Shown piece by piece: positions 1 to 11,504 of a stretch of 64,000 bases of DNA. The stretch comes from Hyperoodon ampullatus (Eukaryota > Chordata > Mammalia > Artiodactyla > Ziphiidae). Position 1 is the stretch's first letter, and the number at the start of each line of letters is the position of its first letter. The stretch is taken from positions 29,621,088 through 29,685,087 of the forward strand of contig OX457070.1 of assembly GCA_949752795.1 (NCBI GenBank), given 5' to 3'. Position numbers and translations under genes: made by a program. The notes beneath the pieces are model-generated. The model did no database searches. It was given only the letters and a program-made list of their open reading frames with translations, and was not told the DNA's origin.

Positions 1-1250
1 AGAAGTTGTGACATCACATCCTTGTTCGAATTTGCAACAAGCTCCCTACCGTAGAGCACGGTATATATTAATTTTAAATTTTTCAATTAATTTGGTCTTG
101 AGAATTTTTCATCTTGAAGTGTTTTAATAAAACACTGTAGATAGTTCTGATAATTACAAAATTACAATCAAGGGGAACTGCAAATACAGAAGAACTCAGT
201 ATATTTGGGAGCTTTTTTCTTTAATTTTACTTAGCTGATCTTTAATACAAAAACACCTCTTAATATAACCAACTCTTGTTATTCAGCATTTTTTACCTGG
301 AAGTCTGTAAGTTGCCCTTATACACAGTTCTAAAAAATGTTAACAATGTTTATGGTTTTTAACTTGGAGGCCCTGAACTAAGAGATATGAAACCTAGGTT
401 TTCCACTTTGTTCTGTTACTAGTCAGTCGTGCCATCTTGAAAAATCCCTTTGCCTTTTTTGTTCACATCTAAATACTGTTGTAAGTCCCTTCCAGATCTA
501 AGAGCAGAGAGCAGTAAAATGCCCAGCTATCCTGTCTACGGGTTCTTGGCTGTCTCCACTCACTCTCTGTAGTTGATGTGAGTATGCGGGTATGTATGGG
601 GGGACAGGGAGGAAAGGTTTGAGTTGGGAGTCTTGGTAGGGAAAGGGGGAAGAGGAGGAGGAAAATAGCCCATATCATTCCTCTGAGGTTTTTCACAAGA
701 GGTAATTTCAAAACAAAACTAAGTCAACCTATCAAAACAAGATAATGACAAGGGAGAAAGTAAAAGTTTTTGGCCAAATCCATCTCACAATCATTCTTTC
801 CTGTCCCCACAAAGCTATCTGAACTGAGATCTTGTTAGTGGACCTCCATTTCCAGTAAACATCACTCACTTAGAACAAAAACGGGAAGCTCCCACATGTA
901 GCCACTGGAAACAGTCCCAGATGCAGGAAGAGGTTTGTATGACATCATCCAGAAAGTTATGCAGTGGGAAGGTCTGCAGATTAGAAGACTAGTTCACCTA
1001 AGGGTTCTTCTCACTAGGAATTTTTATCCAGTTTTAGAAGTTCCAAGTTTCCTGGAAAATATATTTACTGATAAGTGTGTATATTTAACCCATATGTTGA
1101 AATGTATGTACCTTACTGGAAATTGCTCAAATGCTAAAGAAATGTTATTCATGTGTGTAAACATTTAATTAAATAGTAGAAAAAAAGACAAATATTATTG
1201 TTCCTCTGTATGTGAAAAAGTTTTGTTCAAGCTTTTAAAAAGAACTTGGT
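1..1250. other. Intergenic AT-rich DNA, nothing recognised
   Basis: No repeat family, splice-flanked exon or protein similarity was recognised. The short open frames here have no coding character. Confidence 0.5.
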
Positions 1251-1254
1251 TGTT

Positions 1255-1480
1255 TTAGTAAAAATGATATGTGCTCATTGCAAAATATTGAAACAAATCA
1301 GAAAAGCACAAAGAAGATAACAAAAATCTGCTGAAGTTTCATTAGCCAGAAATAAACATTGACAGAATTTTGGTAGACTCTCCAGACATTTTTCTGTGCA
1401 TATGTACGTTTAATTTTACAGGAGTGGCATGTTTTTTATTTGCTGCGTTGTATTCTTCCTTCCTCCTCAAGAATGTCACT
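1255..1480 (-). mobile_element. Ancient L1 3' region fragment
   Basis: The text resembles old L1M 3' regions read on the minus strand: an A-rich stretch ending in a 'tccagacatttttctgtgca' block. A similar block recurs near 51400. It is heavily diverged, so the family and limits are uncertain. Confidence 0.45.
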
Positions 1481-1814
1481 AACATGTTTATGTGTAACCA
1501 AATATAGGTGTATGGTGTGACTTTTGAGGACTCCATAGTTTTTCTTTTTATTTTGTTTGTTCCATATAGTTAGTCGATTCCACATGGATGAAAATATAGG
1601 TTGTTGAGAAAGAGCTTTTTTAAGCTTCAAAAGAACAGTTATGTAAAGAATGTAAAGTTATGTTAAGTAACATATTTGCACAAGAATCTGGTTTGGTTAT
1701 TCCTCCTGCAAAAGCTTGAAATATAGTAAATGAACAGTGAGTGTCATAGACATGTAAGATGTATCTTATTTATTATTGAGCCGTTAATACAATTAAGAGT
1801 TTTAAAAAGCAAGA

Positions 1815-1926
1815 ACAGATGTATATGTATAACTGATTCACTTTGCTATAAAGCAGAAACTAACACACCATTGTGAAGCAATTATACTCCAATAAAGTTG
1901 TAAAAAAAATAAAATAAAATAAAAAG
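1815..1926 (+). mobile_element. Young L1 3' end, 5'-truncated
   Basis: It carries the terminal L1 3' UTR block seen in full at 24690-24771: the 'gattcactttgctataaagc' segment, then 'aataaag' and an A-rich tail of aaaat units. Only the last ~110 bp is present. Confidence 0.85.
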
Positions 1927-1984
1927 CAAGAATGAATCACAAAGTAAAACTCAACATATTTACCAACACACTGAATAAAAGAGA

Positions 1985-2162
1985 CTGCACAAAGCTCCCT
2001 ACCCACTTCTGCCATTTGAAGATACAAGAGACCTGCGACCAGAAACAGGGTCCTCACCCGACCACCCTGGCAGTCTCCAGGACTGTAAGAAATAAATGTC
2101 TGTTGTTTGTAAGCCATCCAGTCTCTGATATTTTGTTATAGTAGCCCAAATGGACTAAGACG
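1985..2162 (+). mobile_element. MaLR-type LTR fragment (MLT1/MST-like)
   Basis: The 3' part resembles ERVL-MaLR LTR ends: a 'gtaagaaataaatgtctgtt' block with a polyadenylation signal, then 'cccaaatggactaagac'. It is an old non-coding LTR remnant. Family assignment is from memory of the consensus. Confidence 0.65.
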
Positions 2163-2221
2163 GACTTTGAACAAGTTAACTAGTTACCAATTCTGGGTCT
2201 CCCACAATTCCAAAGTCTTCT

Positions 2222-2268
2222 CCTGCATCGGCAGGTGGACTCTCAACCACTGCGCCACCAGGGAGGCC
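2222..2268 (-). mobile_element. CHR-type SINE, 5' fragment
   Basis: Only the first ~47 bp of the SINE remain, with the box A-like 'ccactgcgccaccaggg' (reverse orientation). No tail or duplication is visible. Confidence 0.75.
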
Positions 2269-2354
2269 CTAATGTATTTATAATTTACATACTGTCACAT
2301 TTCAAAACAAATTTGAGGCAGTAAATGTTATTACTTACTAATTAACAGTTTCAT

Positions 2355-2606
2355 TTTTTAAAGCACTTTTTATTGTGGTAAAGTACACATAACGTAAAAT
2401 TTACCATTTTAATGATTTTTAACTTCAGTGGCATTAAGTACATTCACATTTTTATACAACAATCACCACCATACATCTCCAGAACTTTTTCATCTTCCCC
2501 AACTGAAATTCCCATTAAACAATGACTCCCCAAGCCCCCTTACTCCCAGCTCCCGGTAACCACCATTCAACTTTCTGTCTTTGTGATTTGACTATTATAG
2601 GTAATT
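2355..2606 (-). mobile_element. L1M 3' UTR fragment
   Basis: It matches the old L1M 3' UTR read in antisense: 'attgtggtaaagtacacata', then 'cagtggcattaagtacattc' and the 'ggtaaccaccattcaacttt' block. The same family recurs at 58615-59400 and 62580-64000. Confidence 0.75.
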
Positions 2607-3069
2607 CAACTTTGTTCAGTTTTAAGCCTTAAATAAATCTCTTCTCTATCTTGGTTGAGAACTCTGCTAGTTTGAAAGAGCCAGCTTTAAAAAATCCAAA
2701 TGTTTTTTACATGGAGGTGACATTTACATACCATAAAATGCTTACAGATACTTTAAAACATACAAAATTTTATCTATCTTTATGTGAATGTATATGTGAT
2801 AATGTATTATCAGCATGATTATAAAGTCATGAGACTCGCATGCCATTTTATTTTGAAGTCACATCATACCCCTAAACGAAATAGCAGAATACAAATCTAT
2901 ATGCTGTGATTCCACCATGTAAAAAAGAATATCTTTGTATAGAATAAGACTGGAAAGTAAGAGCATGGGAAAATAAAATAGGTTATTTTTAGAGTGGTGC
3001 AGTTTTTGCAATGTGATTTTTAAAAAAATTAGCAATAGTGTTATCAAGTTGGAGAACAGTTTTTTTAAA

Positions 3070-3405
3070 ATAAATTTATTTATTTGTTTGTTTGTTTGTT
3101 TGTTTATTTATTTTTGGCTGCATTGGATCTTCTTTGCTGTGCGCCGGCTTTCCCTTGTTGCAGCAAGCGGGGGTTACTCTTTGTTGCCATGTGCGGGCTT
3201 CTCACTGCGGTGGCTTCTCTTGCTGCGGAGCACGGGCTCTAGGCGCGTGGGCTTCAGTAGTTGTGGCTCGCAGGCTCTAGAGCGCAGGCTCAGTAGCTGT
3301 GGCGCACGGCTCCGCGGCATGTGGGATCTTCCCCGACCGGGGCTCGACCCGTGTCTCCTGCATTGGCAGGCGGATTCTTAACCGCTGCATCACCAGGGAA
3401 GCCCC
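3070..3405 (-). mobile_element. Long CHR-type SINE
   Basis: Complete long form on the minus strand. The tRNA-like head is at 3340-3405 and the simple-repeat tail (ttta/tttg units) at 3070-3112. Flanks share a T/A-rich near-duplication. Its antisense frame is open over more than 100 codons, but that is a property of the SINE. Confidence 0.93.
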
Positions 3406-4485
3406 TAGTTTTTTATTATAAGAGGATAGCAGAAAATAGATACTAAATTAACAGATTAATAAATGAGAGGAGAAAGGGCTGATGTTGTCTTACATCTCAA
3501 CGTTTCTAGAAAATCATTTCCATGAAAACTTTTCCCAGGTCCAACCAATTTGAATGTGGAAAGCATTTTTTTTCCCTCTCTGAAAATAGACATAGAAATC
3601 ATTGAGTACACCTAAAGAAAGGCTGACCCACAAAATGTCCATTATACTTCCTCACATTAGGTACATTTTCCTTCATTAGCTTGGCCAGGAACAAAAGCAA
3701 ATGTCAATAGTTTGCTCTTATCAATTCCTAATCCTCCATTTCTATCACAGTTGTTTCCCATTGATTACACATAGGGATAAAAATAGAAAGCTCTGAGATG
3801 GTGCTTTTGCCAGTTTCTCAGATGACTTTCTAAAGAAGAAAGTTGTATATGGGTAGATGGTATACGAACTTGAAATGTTGAGAAAGCAGGAAAAGACAGC
3901 AGAGTCTGTTTCTCACTGTCATAGAGCCCATATTATCCTGCTTAGCTGAAATTAAGCCCAAATCCTAAAAATTCTGAATACCTGCTGTCAGCTTCCTGCA
4001 AATGGGCCAGACTTCCCAGAGAATGTTAGCTAGAGTGCTGGCCGAGCTAGGGAATACGACAGATGCTGGCAAACACCATTTCACCACGTAGCTGTTTTCA
4101 TGTCCTACCAGCAACTCATTGAAGTGCCAACAATGGCTCGGGTCGATACAACAAGCACATCTTGGACACCTTCTTTGTGTCAGGTATAGTGTGAGTAACG
4201 TGGTAGGAAGCCAGCTGGGGAAGTGTGTGAAGGGACTCACTGTCGACTCCTCTGGCCCCAAAGCCCTGCCGGCTACCCTTAGGGATGACAAGGAATATCA
4301 AGGTGGGCCAGATTCAGTCCAGCCTCCTTTTCCCGGGGGTGCCTTAGTCTGCAGGGAGGTAGAACCCCAGAGGAAGCCTCCTAGCCCACAGTCATGTTTG
4401 CGGCTAGGCCTGGGGGCCAGCTGAGCAAAGGGGAGAAATATACATTAGTCAGCTCCTGCTGAGGGAGGCAGCAAGTCAGTGCTTT
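3406..4485. other. Unassigned intergenic DNA
   Basis: No recognisable repeat or exon. Short open frames on both strands overlap each other and lack any family resemblance. Confidence 0.5.
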
Positions 4486-4496
4486 TCTCCTTTGCA

Positions 4497-4717
4497 TTTT
4501 TTTTTTTTTTTTTTTTTTTTTTTTGCGGTACGCGGGCCTCTCACTGTTGTGGCCTCTCCCGTTGCGGAGCACAGGCTCCGGACGCGCAGGCCCAGCGGCC
4601 ATGGCTCACGGGCCCAGCCGCTCCGCAGCATGTGGGATCTTCCCGGACCGGGGCACAAACCCGTGTCCCCTGCATCGGCAGGCGGACTCTCAACCACTGC
4701 ACCACCAGGGAAGCCCC
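4497..4717 (-). mobile_element. Mid-length CHR-type SINE with target-site duplication
   Basis: About 200-bp form on the minus strand with a long T-run tail at 4497-4524. A duplication beginning 'tctcctttgcatttttt' is found at 4486 and again at 4718, showing a fairly recent insertion. Confidence 0.95.
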
Positions 4718-4859
4718 TCTCCTTTGCATTTTTTTTTTTGTCTTTGAAAAGAGTTATGTATACCAATTGATCATATAGGAAAAAAAAATAATATACTGAG
4801 TACCATATATCCACCACCAACTTCATCCCATGTTCCCATAAATGTTTCAGATTTTTAAA

Positions 4860-6274
4860 AAAGGAATAAAGTAATAGCATGGTTGGAACATGAATTTCTT
4901 CCCAAATCTATTTCCTTCCCTCTGTCCTCAAGGGTAACTATTATTCTGAAAGTGGTGTTATCATTCCCAGTCATGCTCTAACACTATTTCTATACATGTA
5001 GATATCCACAAAAATATTGTTTGATTTTGCTATTTTTGAAATGTATATATTTATATAAATGAAATTAAAACTGTTATTTTTTCTTGGAGACATGTTTTTT
5101 TCACTCTGCAGTACAATATGTTTTACATTCAACCATCTTGATCCATGTAACTGCAGTTCATGACTATTCCACAATTTATCTCCAATCTGTAAGCTTCCCA
5201 ATGCTTTTGTTTGCTATTAAAAACAATGCTTGAATATCATTTTCCACTTGTCTTTGGTACACATGAGCAAAAGTTTCTCTAGGATGTATACTCATAAGAA
5301 TTGAATCACTGAGTGGTAACTGTGCATCTTTAACAGAAAATATCAAACTGTTTTCCAAACGTGTACAATGTACAGTCTCAAAAACAGTGAATGGGAGTCC
5401 TAGCTGCTCCACATCTTCAACAACACTTGATAGTTTCTGACATTTTAACTTTGTGCCAATCTGATAGCTGTGGTAAAAATATCTTACTATGGTTTTATGT
5501 TGCTTGTCCCTGATTATGAATGAGGTCAATCACCTTTTTGTGTACTGATCGATAATTCATATTGTTTGTCCTGTTAAATGTCTTGTCATGTCTTTTTGTG
5601 CATTTTTCTATTGTGTTGTTTTTTTTCTAGTTGATTCATTGGAGTTTTTTTTACATATTCTGGATCCTAAATTTCTGTTAATTGAGTTGTAGATATTTTA
5701 ATTGAGTTTGTAGCTTGTCTTTTTACTCCCTTTACGGTGCCTATTTATGAACAAAAGTTATCAATTTTAATGTAGTCAAGTTTATCAATTTTGTTCCCTA
5801 AACAGAATTTTGTTTTGTGCGTCTCATTTAAGGAATCCTTCCCACCCCAAAGCCATAAAGCTCTCCTACTCATTTTTTTCTAAATATTTTAAACACTGGC
5901 CCTTCACACTTAAGTCAATTCTGAATTGAATTTTTATGATTGGTGTAAGGTAAATGTACTTTTATCTAAAAGGTATAAATGTACTTTTATTTTTTTCCAC
6001 ATAGATAACAAAATTTCCCAGTACGAATTACTCTTTCCTCACAGGTCTATCACGTATCAGGTTTCCATTTATCTGTTGGTCAGTTCACTCTATTCTGCCA
6101 ATGGTCTGTTTGTCTATCCCTGTGCCCACAATGCATTGTCTTAATTACTACAGGTTTATAATTAGGGCAACAATACTTCAGGTTTACTGTGGTCCAACTG
6201 CCATCCATTTTGGCATTTTTCTCAGATTTGTCATTTTTTTAAAACCACATACTATTATTAATAATTGTATTACA
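4860..6274 (-). mobile_element. Ancient L1 (L1M/L1ME type), 3' half
   Basis: Long antisense match to an old L1. It includes 'gagcaaaagtttctctagga' near 5266, the 'cacatcttcaacaacacttg' block near 5411 and 'gaacaaaagttatcaatttt' near 5750. Coding frames are destroyed. A SINE interrupts it at 6288. Confidence 0.8.
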
Positions 6275-6287
6275 ATATGCTGGACTG

Positions 6288-6612
6288 GGGACTTCCCTGG
6301 TGGCACAGTGGTTAAGAATCCGCTTGCCAATGCAGGGGACATGGGTTCGAGCCCTGGTCCGGGAGGATCCCACATGCCGTGGAGCAACTAAACCTGTGCA
6401 CCACAACTACTGAGCCCGTGTGCCACAATTACTGAAGCCCGAGTGCCTAGAGCCCATGCTCCACAACAGGAGAAGCCACCGCAATGAGAAGCCCGCGCAC
6501 CACAACGAAGAGTAGCCCCCACTCGCCGCAACTAGAGAAAGCCCATGCACAGCAACGAAGCCCCAACGCAGCCAAAAATAAATAAATAAATACATACATA
6601 AATAAATAAAAA
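6288..6612 (+). mobile_element. Long CHR-type SINE inside ancient L1
   Basis: Complete long form with box B-like 'gggttcgagcc' and a tail of aaat/acat units. The duplication 'atatgctggactg' is at 6275-6287 and 6674-6686. The right copy lies 61 bp past the SINE tail, so the inserted unit includes extra sequence. Confidence 0.95.
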
Positions 6613-6673
6613 GAAATATACGTGCTGCTTGGTGATGATAAATGGGGACCTTTATCTTGGTTTAAAAAAATAT
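6613..6673 (+). other. Probable SINE 3' transduction with second A-run
   Basis: About 51 bp of non-SINE sequence (6613-6663) ending in a short T-run is followed by a new A-rich tail (6664-6673). It lies inside the target-site duplications of the SINE. This looks like read-through flank from the source locus copied together with the SINE. Confidence 0.6.
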
Positions 6674-6699
6674 ATATGCTGGACTGAGTTTGGTAAACC

Positions 6700-7790
6700 T
6701 TCACTTTGTACTTCAGCTTCTGCCAACTCTAGTGTGTGTGATACATCTGCAGCAAACAGAATTCCCACTGTAACTCATGGTTAAAACTGAAATATAACCA
6801 GCAATATTCTGTATCTCTTTTTCCAACCCTTTCCAGAGGCAAGGTAGCTATGAATTCTCTTTCAAGAACAACATGCTGGGTACTTATTGATAAAATAAGG
6901 CAAGGACAGTGAACTCTTTGTGAACTTGGGTGGTGGTGGGAGAAGTGTTAGATGTGGCAGCTCCTGATGACTATTTGGCATACCACACAGCAGTACCAGC
7001 CCTGCTAAGCCACCCGTCAGTGGGAAACCTGGGAAATTCTAGGTTAACTTATATGAATTATGTGTAGGAAATAGGGACTGAACAGTGCTGCAACAGAGTA
7101 TATTGAAAGTAGACTGGACACACTTGTCACAGTGGTTTTGTCATTAATTGCATGGTGATAACATATAACTGTTTATTTATGCTATTGTTTGGTAACACTT
7201 TTATATTGTGCAGTAAGACCTTTGACAAAAATGAGCTCAAAGGAAAAAAAAGAAAGTGCGTGTTTAATAAAAATTCAATACTTTAATTTCTCAAGAAACT
7301 GTATGATGAATATATAACTTCATAAAATGTCAACGTTTAGCATCCCACAGGGCATGTAATAATACCAGTGGCCACAGGAATGTCAGAGATACAACTGCTG
7401 CAGAAGCAGAAGCATCTCATTCAAAAGGTAAAAGTTACATATAGTATAAGAAGCCTGTGCCTGAAGACAATGATTTTCCATGTGCAGGTAAGTTTTACGT
7501 ATCACTCTGTGAAACATGACTTTTCACTGAGACCTAATAACCGTTCTAAATTAATTTGTATATTATATATAATTTTATTATATAATTTAAAAATTAATTA
7601 TACAACTAATCTAGATATAATTATACATATATACATATATACAGAGAGGTAGAGAGAGAAAGATTGAGAAGAAGATCCATCAAGAGTGATTGTCTCAAAA
7701 AAAAATAAGAAGAGTGATTGTCTCTGTAAGTGGGGGTCATTATCATATCTCTTTATGTTCATTTTGCTTGTCTATTCTGATTTGTTTCTT
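6700..7790. other. Unassigned AT-rich intergenic DNA
   Basis: No family recognised. A strongly AT-rich stretch with tata/catata runs lies at 7555-7650. Confidence 0.45.
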
Positions 7791-7792
7791 TT

Positions 7793-8075
7793 TTTTAAAC
7801 ATCTTTATTGGAGTATAATTGCTTTACAATGGTGTGTTAGTTTCTGCTATATAACAAAGTCAATCAGCTATACATACACATATATCCCCATATCTCTTCC
7901 CTCTTGCATCTCCCTCCCTCCCACCCTCCCTATCCCACCCCTCTAGGTGGTCACAAAGCACCAAGCTGATCTCCCTGTGCTATGCGGCTGTTTCCCACTA
8001 GCTATCTATTTTACATTTGGTAGTGTGTATATGTCCATGCCACTCTCTCACTTCTTCCCAGCTTACCCTTTTGAT
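7793..8075 (-). mobile_element. Young L1 3' UTR, 5'-truncated
   Basis: Antisense copy of the L1 3' UTR that ends the element at 23410-24771. It begins with the reversed A-tail and 'atctttattggagtataatt', then the polypyrimidine block and 'tacatttggtagtgtgtata'. Confidence 0.9.
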
Positions 8076-8214
8076 TTGTTTCTTATACGTCTGTAATAAC
8101 AAATAACAATAGAAATTTTACTTCGAGAAGGGGAATGACAATTGAATATGAAATGAACTATATGGAGTTTATTAAACAGATAAAACTAAACTAATAATAA
8201 ACACAGTTGTGTAT

Positions 8215-8690
8215 TCTGTTAATGGCCCCCAGTAAGGACTCCTTGTCTCCAACCCTTTGCCATGTAACTCTGTAGTCCCCTCCCCCTCTGACTATGGGTT
8301 TGGCCATGTAACTTACCTAGGCCAATGCAATGCTAACAGATAGCAACAAGCAGGGGTTTGAAAAGCACCTGTATGCTTCTGCTTGCTCTCCTGTGCATTG
8401 AGCTTGCTCGCTTTTGCATCTCTGCCTCAGTGTGAGAACTTGCCCCAGCTAGTCCACTGGAGAGATATAAAGACATGTGGAGAAAAGAGAGATCATCCTA
8501 GTCCAGACAATAGCTAGCCAACCCTCACCATGTGAGAGCCCAGCCAAGATCAACAGCTGATTGTAGATGTTTGAGTGAGTCCAGTCAAGATCAGATAATG
8601 GCTCAGCTTATGAATGAGAACAATAAGTCTTCAGGTGGTTTGTTATCAGCATTATTGTGTCAATAGAGAACTGATGCAACAACAAAGAAA
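8215..8690 (+). mobile_element. Possible ancient LTR
   Basis: The segment ends 'ggtggtttgttatcagcatt' then 'attgtgtcaatagagaactg', which resembles the 3' ends of old ERVL-type LTRs. The rest is too diverged to assign. Confidence 0.35.
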
Positions 8691-8699
8691 TAATGTGCT

Positions 8700-9905
8700 C
8701 TGTGGAGAGGAGAAAGGGAGTGTCTTTCAAAGATGTTTTTAATTTTGATTTAGTCCAGTTAATCTTTCATTTCCCCTTTGGTGCTAGTGCCTTTCTACAA
8801 AGGCTTTGCCTAATCCTCTTTTACTTTTACTTTTATCAGCTTCTTGCATCCCATTTCTTTCTCTGAGATTAATTACCTTCTTCTAAAATACAACTTTTAG
8901 TAGCTCTTTATGGGAAGGTCTTTTAGTGTAAATTTTCTCAGACTTTTTTTTTTTTTGGTCTGAAGCTACCTTCATTTCATGTTTATGCTTGAAGGATGCT
9001 TTAGCTGGGTACAGAATTCTAGATTAATTTTTATATTTCCCTTCCCGCTTTGAAGATATCATTCCATTGTTTTCTGGACAATATTATTGTTGTGAGTAGT
9101 CTTCTATCTAATTGTTGTTTCTTTGTGGTTAATCTATATTTCATCTCTTTGAGTTTTTAAATCCTTCTTTATGACTTTGTTACTAAATGTAGTTATGTGT
9201 GGATTTAGGTTTATTTAAACTTTTCAAGATGCATTATGATTCTGGAATCTGAGGAGTTACATCTTTTATCAGTCTTGAAAATTCTCAGCCATTATCATTT
9301 TAAATCTTGCCTCTTCCACACTCTCTTCTATTATGTGTGTCCCTTTTCTCTATATCTCAACTTCTCATTCGTATTTTCTACCTTTTTTTTTGCTGCCTTC
9401 TGGATAATACCCTCAGATTTAGCTTCTAGCTAATTAGTTCTTTCTCTTCAGTTGTGTCTAATCCACTGTTTAACTATCTGTTTTAAATTTCAATGATTAT
9501 GTCTTCCATTCCTAAAATTTCTCTTTGGTGGTTTCCCATATTCACCTGTTGTTTTCTTCATAAGGTCTTTCTTTTAATCTTAGTGTTTGGATCTCTTCTT
9601 TCATGTTTAATTACTTTACGCATACTCATTTTATATTCTCTTCTGGACTATCAGTCTAATATTTCAGGATTTTAGGGCTCTGATCCTCTTGTTTTGTGTC
9701 TCCCGACTGAGCTCACGTTTGATTTCTTCTTTGTGTGTTTTATCTTCTTTTATTATAAAAACTCTTCTTTGCCTGGATTGGTTTTATTCCATGAGAACCT
9801 CATGTGCCCTTAGGTGGAGGAGCATCCCTCCAGAATGGTTTTACATTTGCTCCTGTAAGTGCCTCAGGGTTCTCCAGTGGCCCAGGATCAAGTTTTATGT
9901 TCATT
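8700..9905 (-). mobile_element. Ancient HAL1/L1 ORF1-region remnant
   Basis: Antisense T-rich sequence with 'gctgggtacagaattctaga' near 9005 and the 'attccattgttttctggaca' block near 9062, characteristic of old L1/HAL1 ORF1 regions. No intact frame remains. Confidence 0.6.
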
Positions 9906-10444
9906 TCTTAATTTAGGGATTCCTGGACTACCAGGGTAGTATTAAGCCAAAGCCAAAACCAATGTGAGAAGCAGGCCTGGGTTTTCAATGTTTCCATGAA
10001 AATATTTTTCGTTACCCAGCGTACGGGTAAAGAAATGTGTATTTTCTTGTCACTTCCATGTGCTGGTGAGCAGATTTTTTTCTACTGTGCTTTCACTGAG
10101 GGTGCCACCCTTTGGGAGTTCCAGCTTCTCATAGATTTCTGTTCCAACTTCCTGACTGGAGCAGGTCCAAGACCATGTCGTTTATACATGCACAGGCCTT
10201 AAAATCCAAGTCCCTAACTTACGGTAACTCCTCCCACCTCCCCCAATACCCCTGGCATTTGCAATAGTCACTGGAGTCCTTTCCCTCAGATTTCAGCACC
10301 TCCTTCCTTTCTGTTACCTGCAGATTTCTCTCTCTTGCTCACAAGCTCAGCCATATAGTTAAAGACTTTTTCTTATATTTTATCCAGCATTTCTAAGTAT
10401 TTGTAATGGGAGTTGTCCCATTACAAATACAATTGCTTTGTAAC
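9906..10444. other. Unassigned intergenic DNA
   Basis: It may continue the ancient LINE on its left, but I could not align it to anything. No gene is seen. Confidence 0.4.
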
Positions 10445-10456
10445 CTATTTTAAACT

Positions 10457-10679
10457 TTTTTTTTTGTTTTTTTTTGTTTTTTTTTTTGCGGTACGCAGGC
10501 TTCTCACTGCTGTGGCCTCTCCCGTTGCGGAGCACAGGCTCCGGATGCGCAGGCTCAGCGGCCATGGCTCACGGGCCCAGCCACTCCGCGGCATGTGGGA
10601 TCCTCCCAGACCGGGGCACGAACCCACGTCCCCTGCATCGGCAGGCGGACTCGCAACCACTGCGCCACCAGGGAAGCCC
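10457..10679 (-). mobile_element. Mid-length CHR-type SINE with target-site duplication
   Basis: Minus-strand copy with an interrupted T-run tail. A perfect 16-bp duplication, 'ctattttaaacttttt', lies at 10445-10460 and 10679-10694. Confidence 0.95.
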
Positions 10680-10694
10680 TATTTTAAACTTTTT

Positions 10695-11280
10695 GAAAAA
10701 TGTCTTAGGAGCGTAAGTAACTGTGCAGGAAAGTTGGGGACCAGAGGGATGGGGAAAAAATGTGGGATGTTCTGTGAATTAGAATCTTCACTGTGTAGTA
10801 GTAATTCAGCATTCTTCCAACAGGGGAAGGCATAAATTATAAGCCGAGGGGAATGTGGGCATATAATTTTAGGAAAATTAACTCAAGATTTTTTCCATTT
10901 TCAAATGAATTGTGTCCTAAAATTGACCTGCCTGTGGTAAAGGTATGTGCTGACTCTTTTCCACCTTTTCTTTCACAATAGACTTTCTCCCTCTTTACAA
11001 AAGGAAGGCATACCTGTCACCATTTACCTCACTGTGCAAAACCCTCCAGACAGGCAAACAAAAAGACTATGCAAAATAATTGGTCTCTGGGAAGCATCTT
11101 AATCACAAATCAAGTCACTAAACACACACGCTAAGGCTTATACTTATTTCTGTTAAAAGAGAAGCTAGGGGTTAGAAATGGAATATTTGGGTCTTGTTGA
11201 GGTGTATCTAACTCAGTGTGAGTCTAGGACTTTTATTTAATGACTTTGCCTCTTCTATTCCTTAAATATTGTCAAAGGAT
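10695..11280. other. Unassigned intergenic DNA
   Basis: No repeat or coding signal recognised. It forms the left flank of the SINE-L1 composite. Confidence 0.5.
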
Positions 11281-11285
11281 GCATC

Positions 11286-11504
11286 ATTTTTCTTTTTTCT
11301 TTTCTTTTTTTTGCAGTACGCGGGCCTCTCACTGTTGGGGCCTCTCCCATTGCGGAGCCCAGGCTCCGGACGCGCAGGCTCAGCGGCCATGGCTCACGGG
11401 CCTAGCTGCACCATGGCATGTGGGATCTTCCCAGATCAGGGCACGAATCCGTGTCCCCTGCATCGGCAGGCGGACTCTCAAACACTGCGCCACCAGGGAA
11501 GCCC
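11286..11504 (-). mobile_element. Mid-length CHR-type SINE fused to L1 3' side
   Basis: The SINE head at 11504 abuts L1 ORF2 end sequence directly, and its tail (11286-11313) abuts non-L1 DNA. The normal L1 3' UTR that should lie beyond ORF2 is absent on both sides of the SINE. Confidence 0.9.

Noticed and set aside
3013..3381. 122-codon open frame rich in Leu, Arg and Cys
   Set aside because: It is the antisense of a long CHR SINE. Similar frames recur at every SINE in the window (for example 4492-4770, 45590-45985, 49740-49057).
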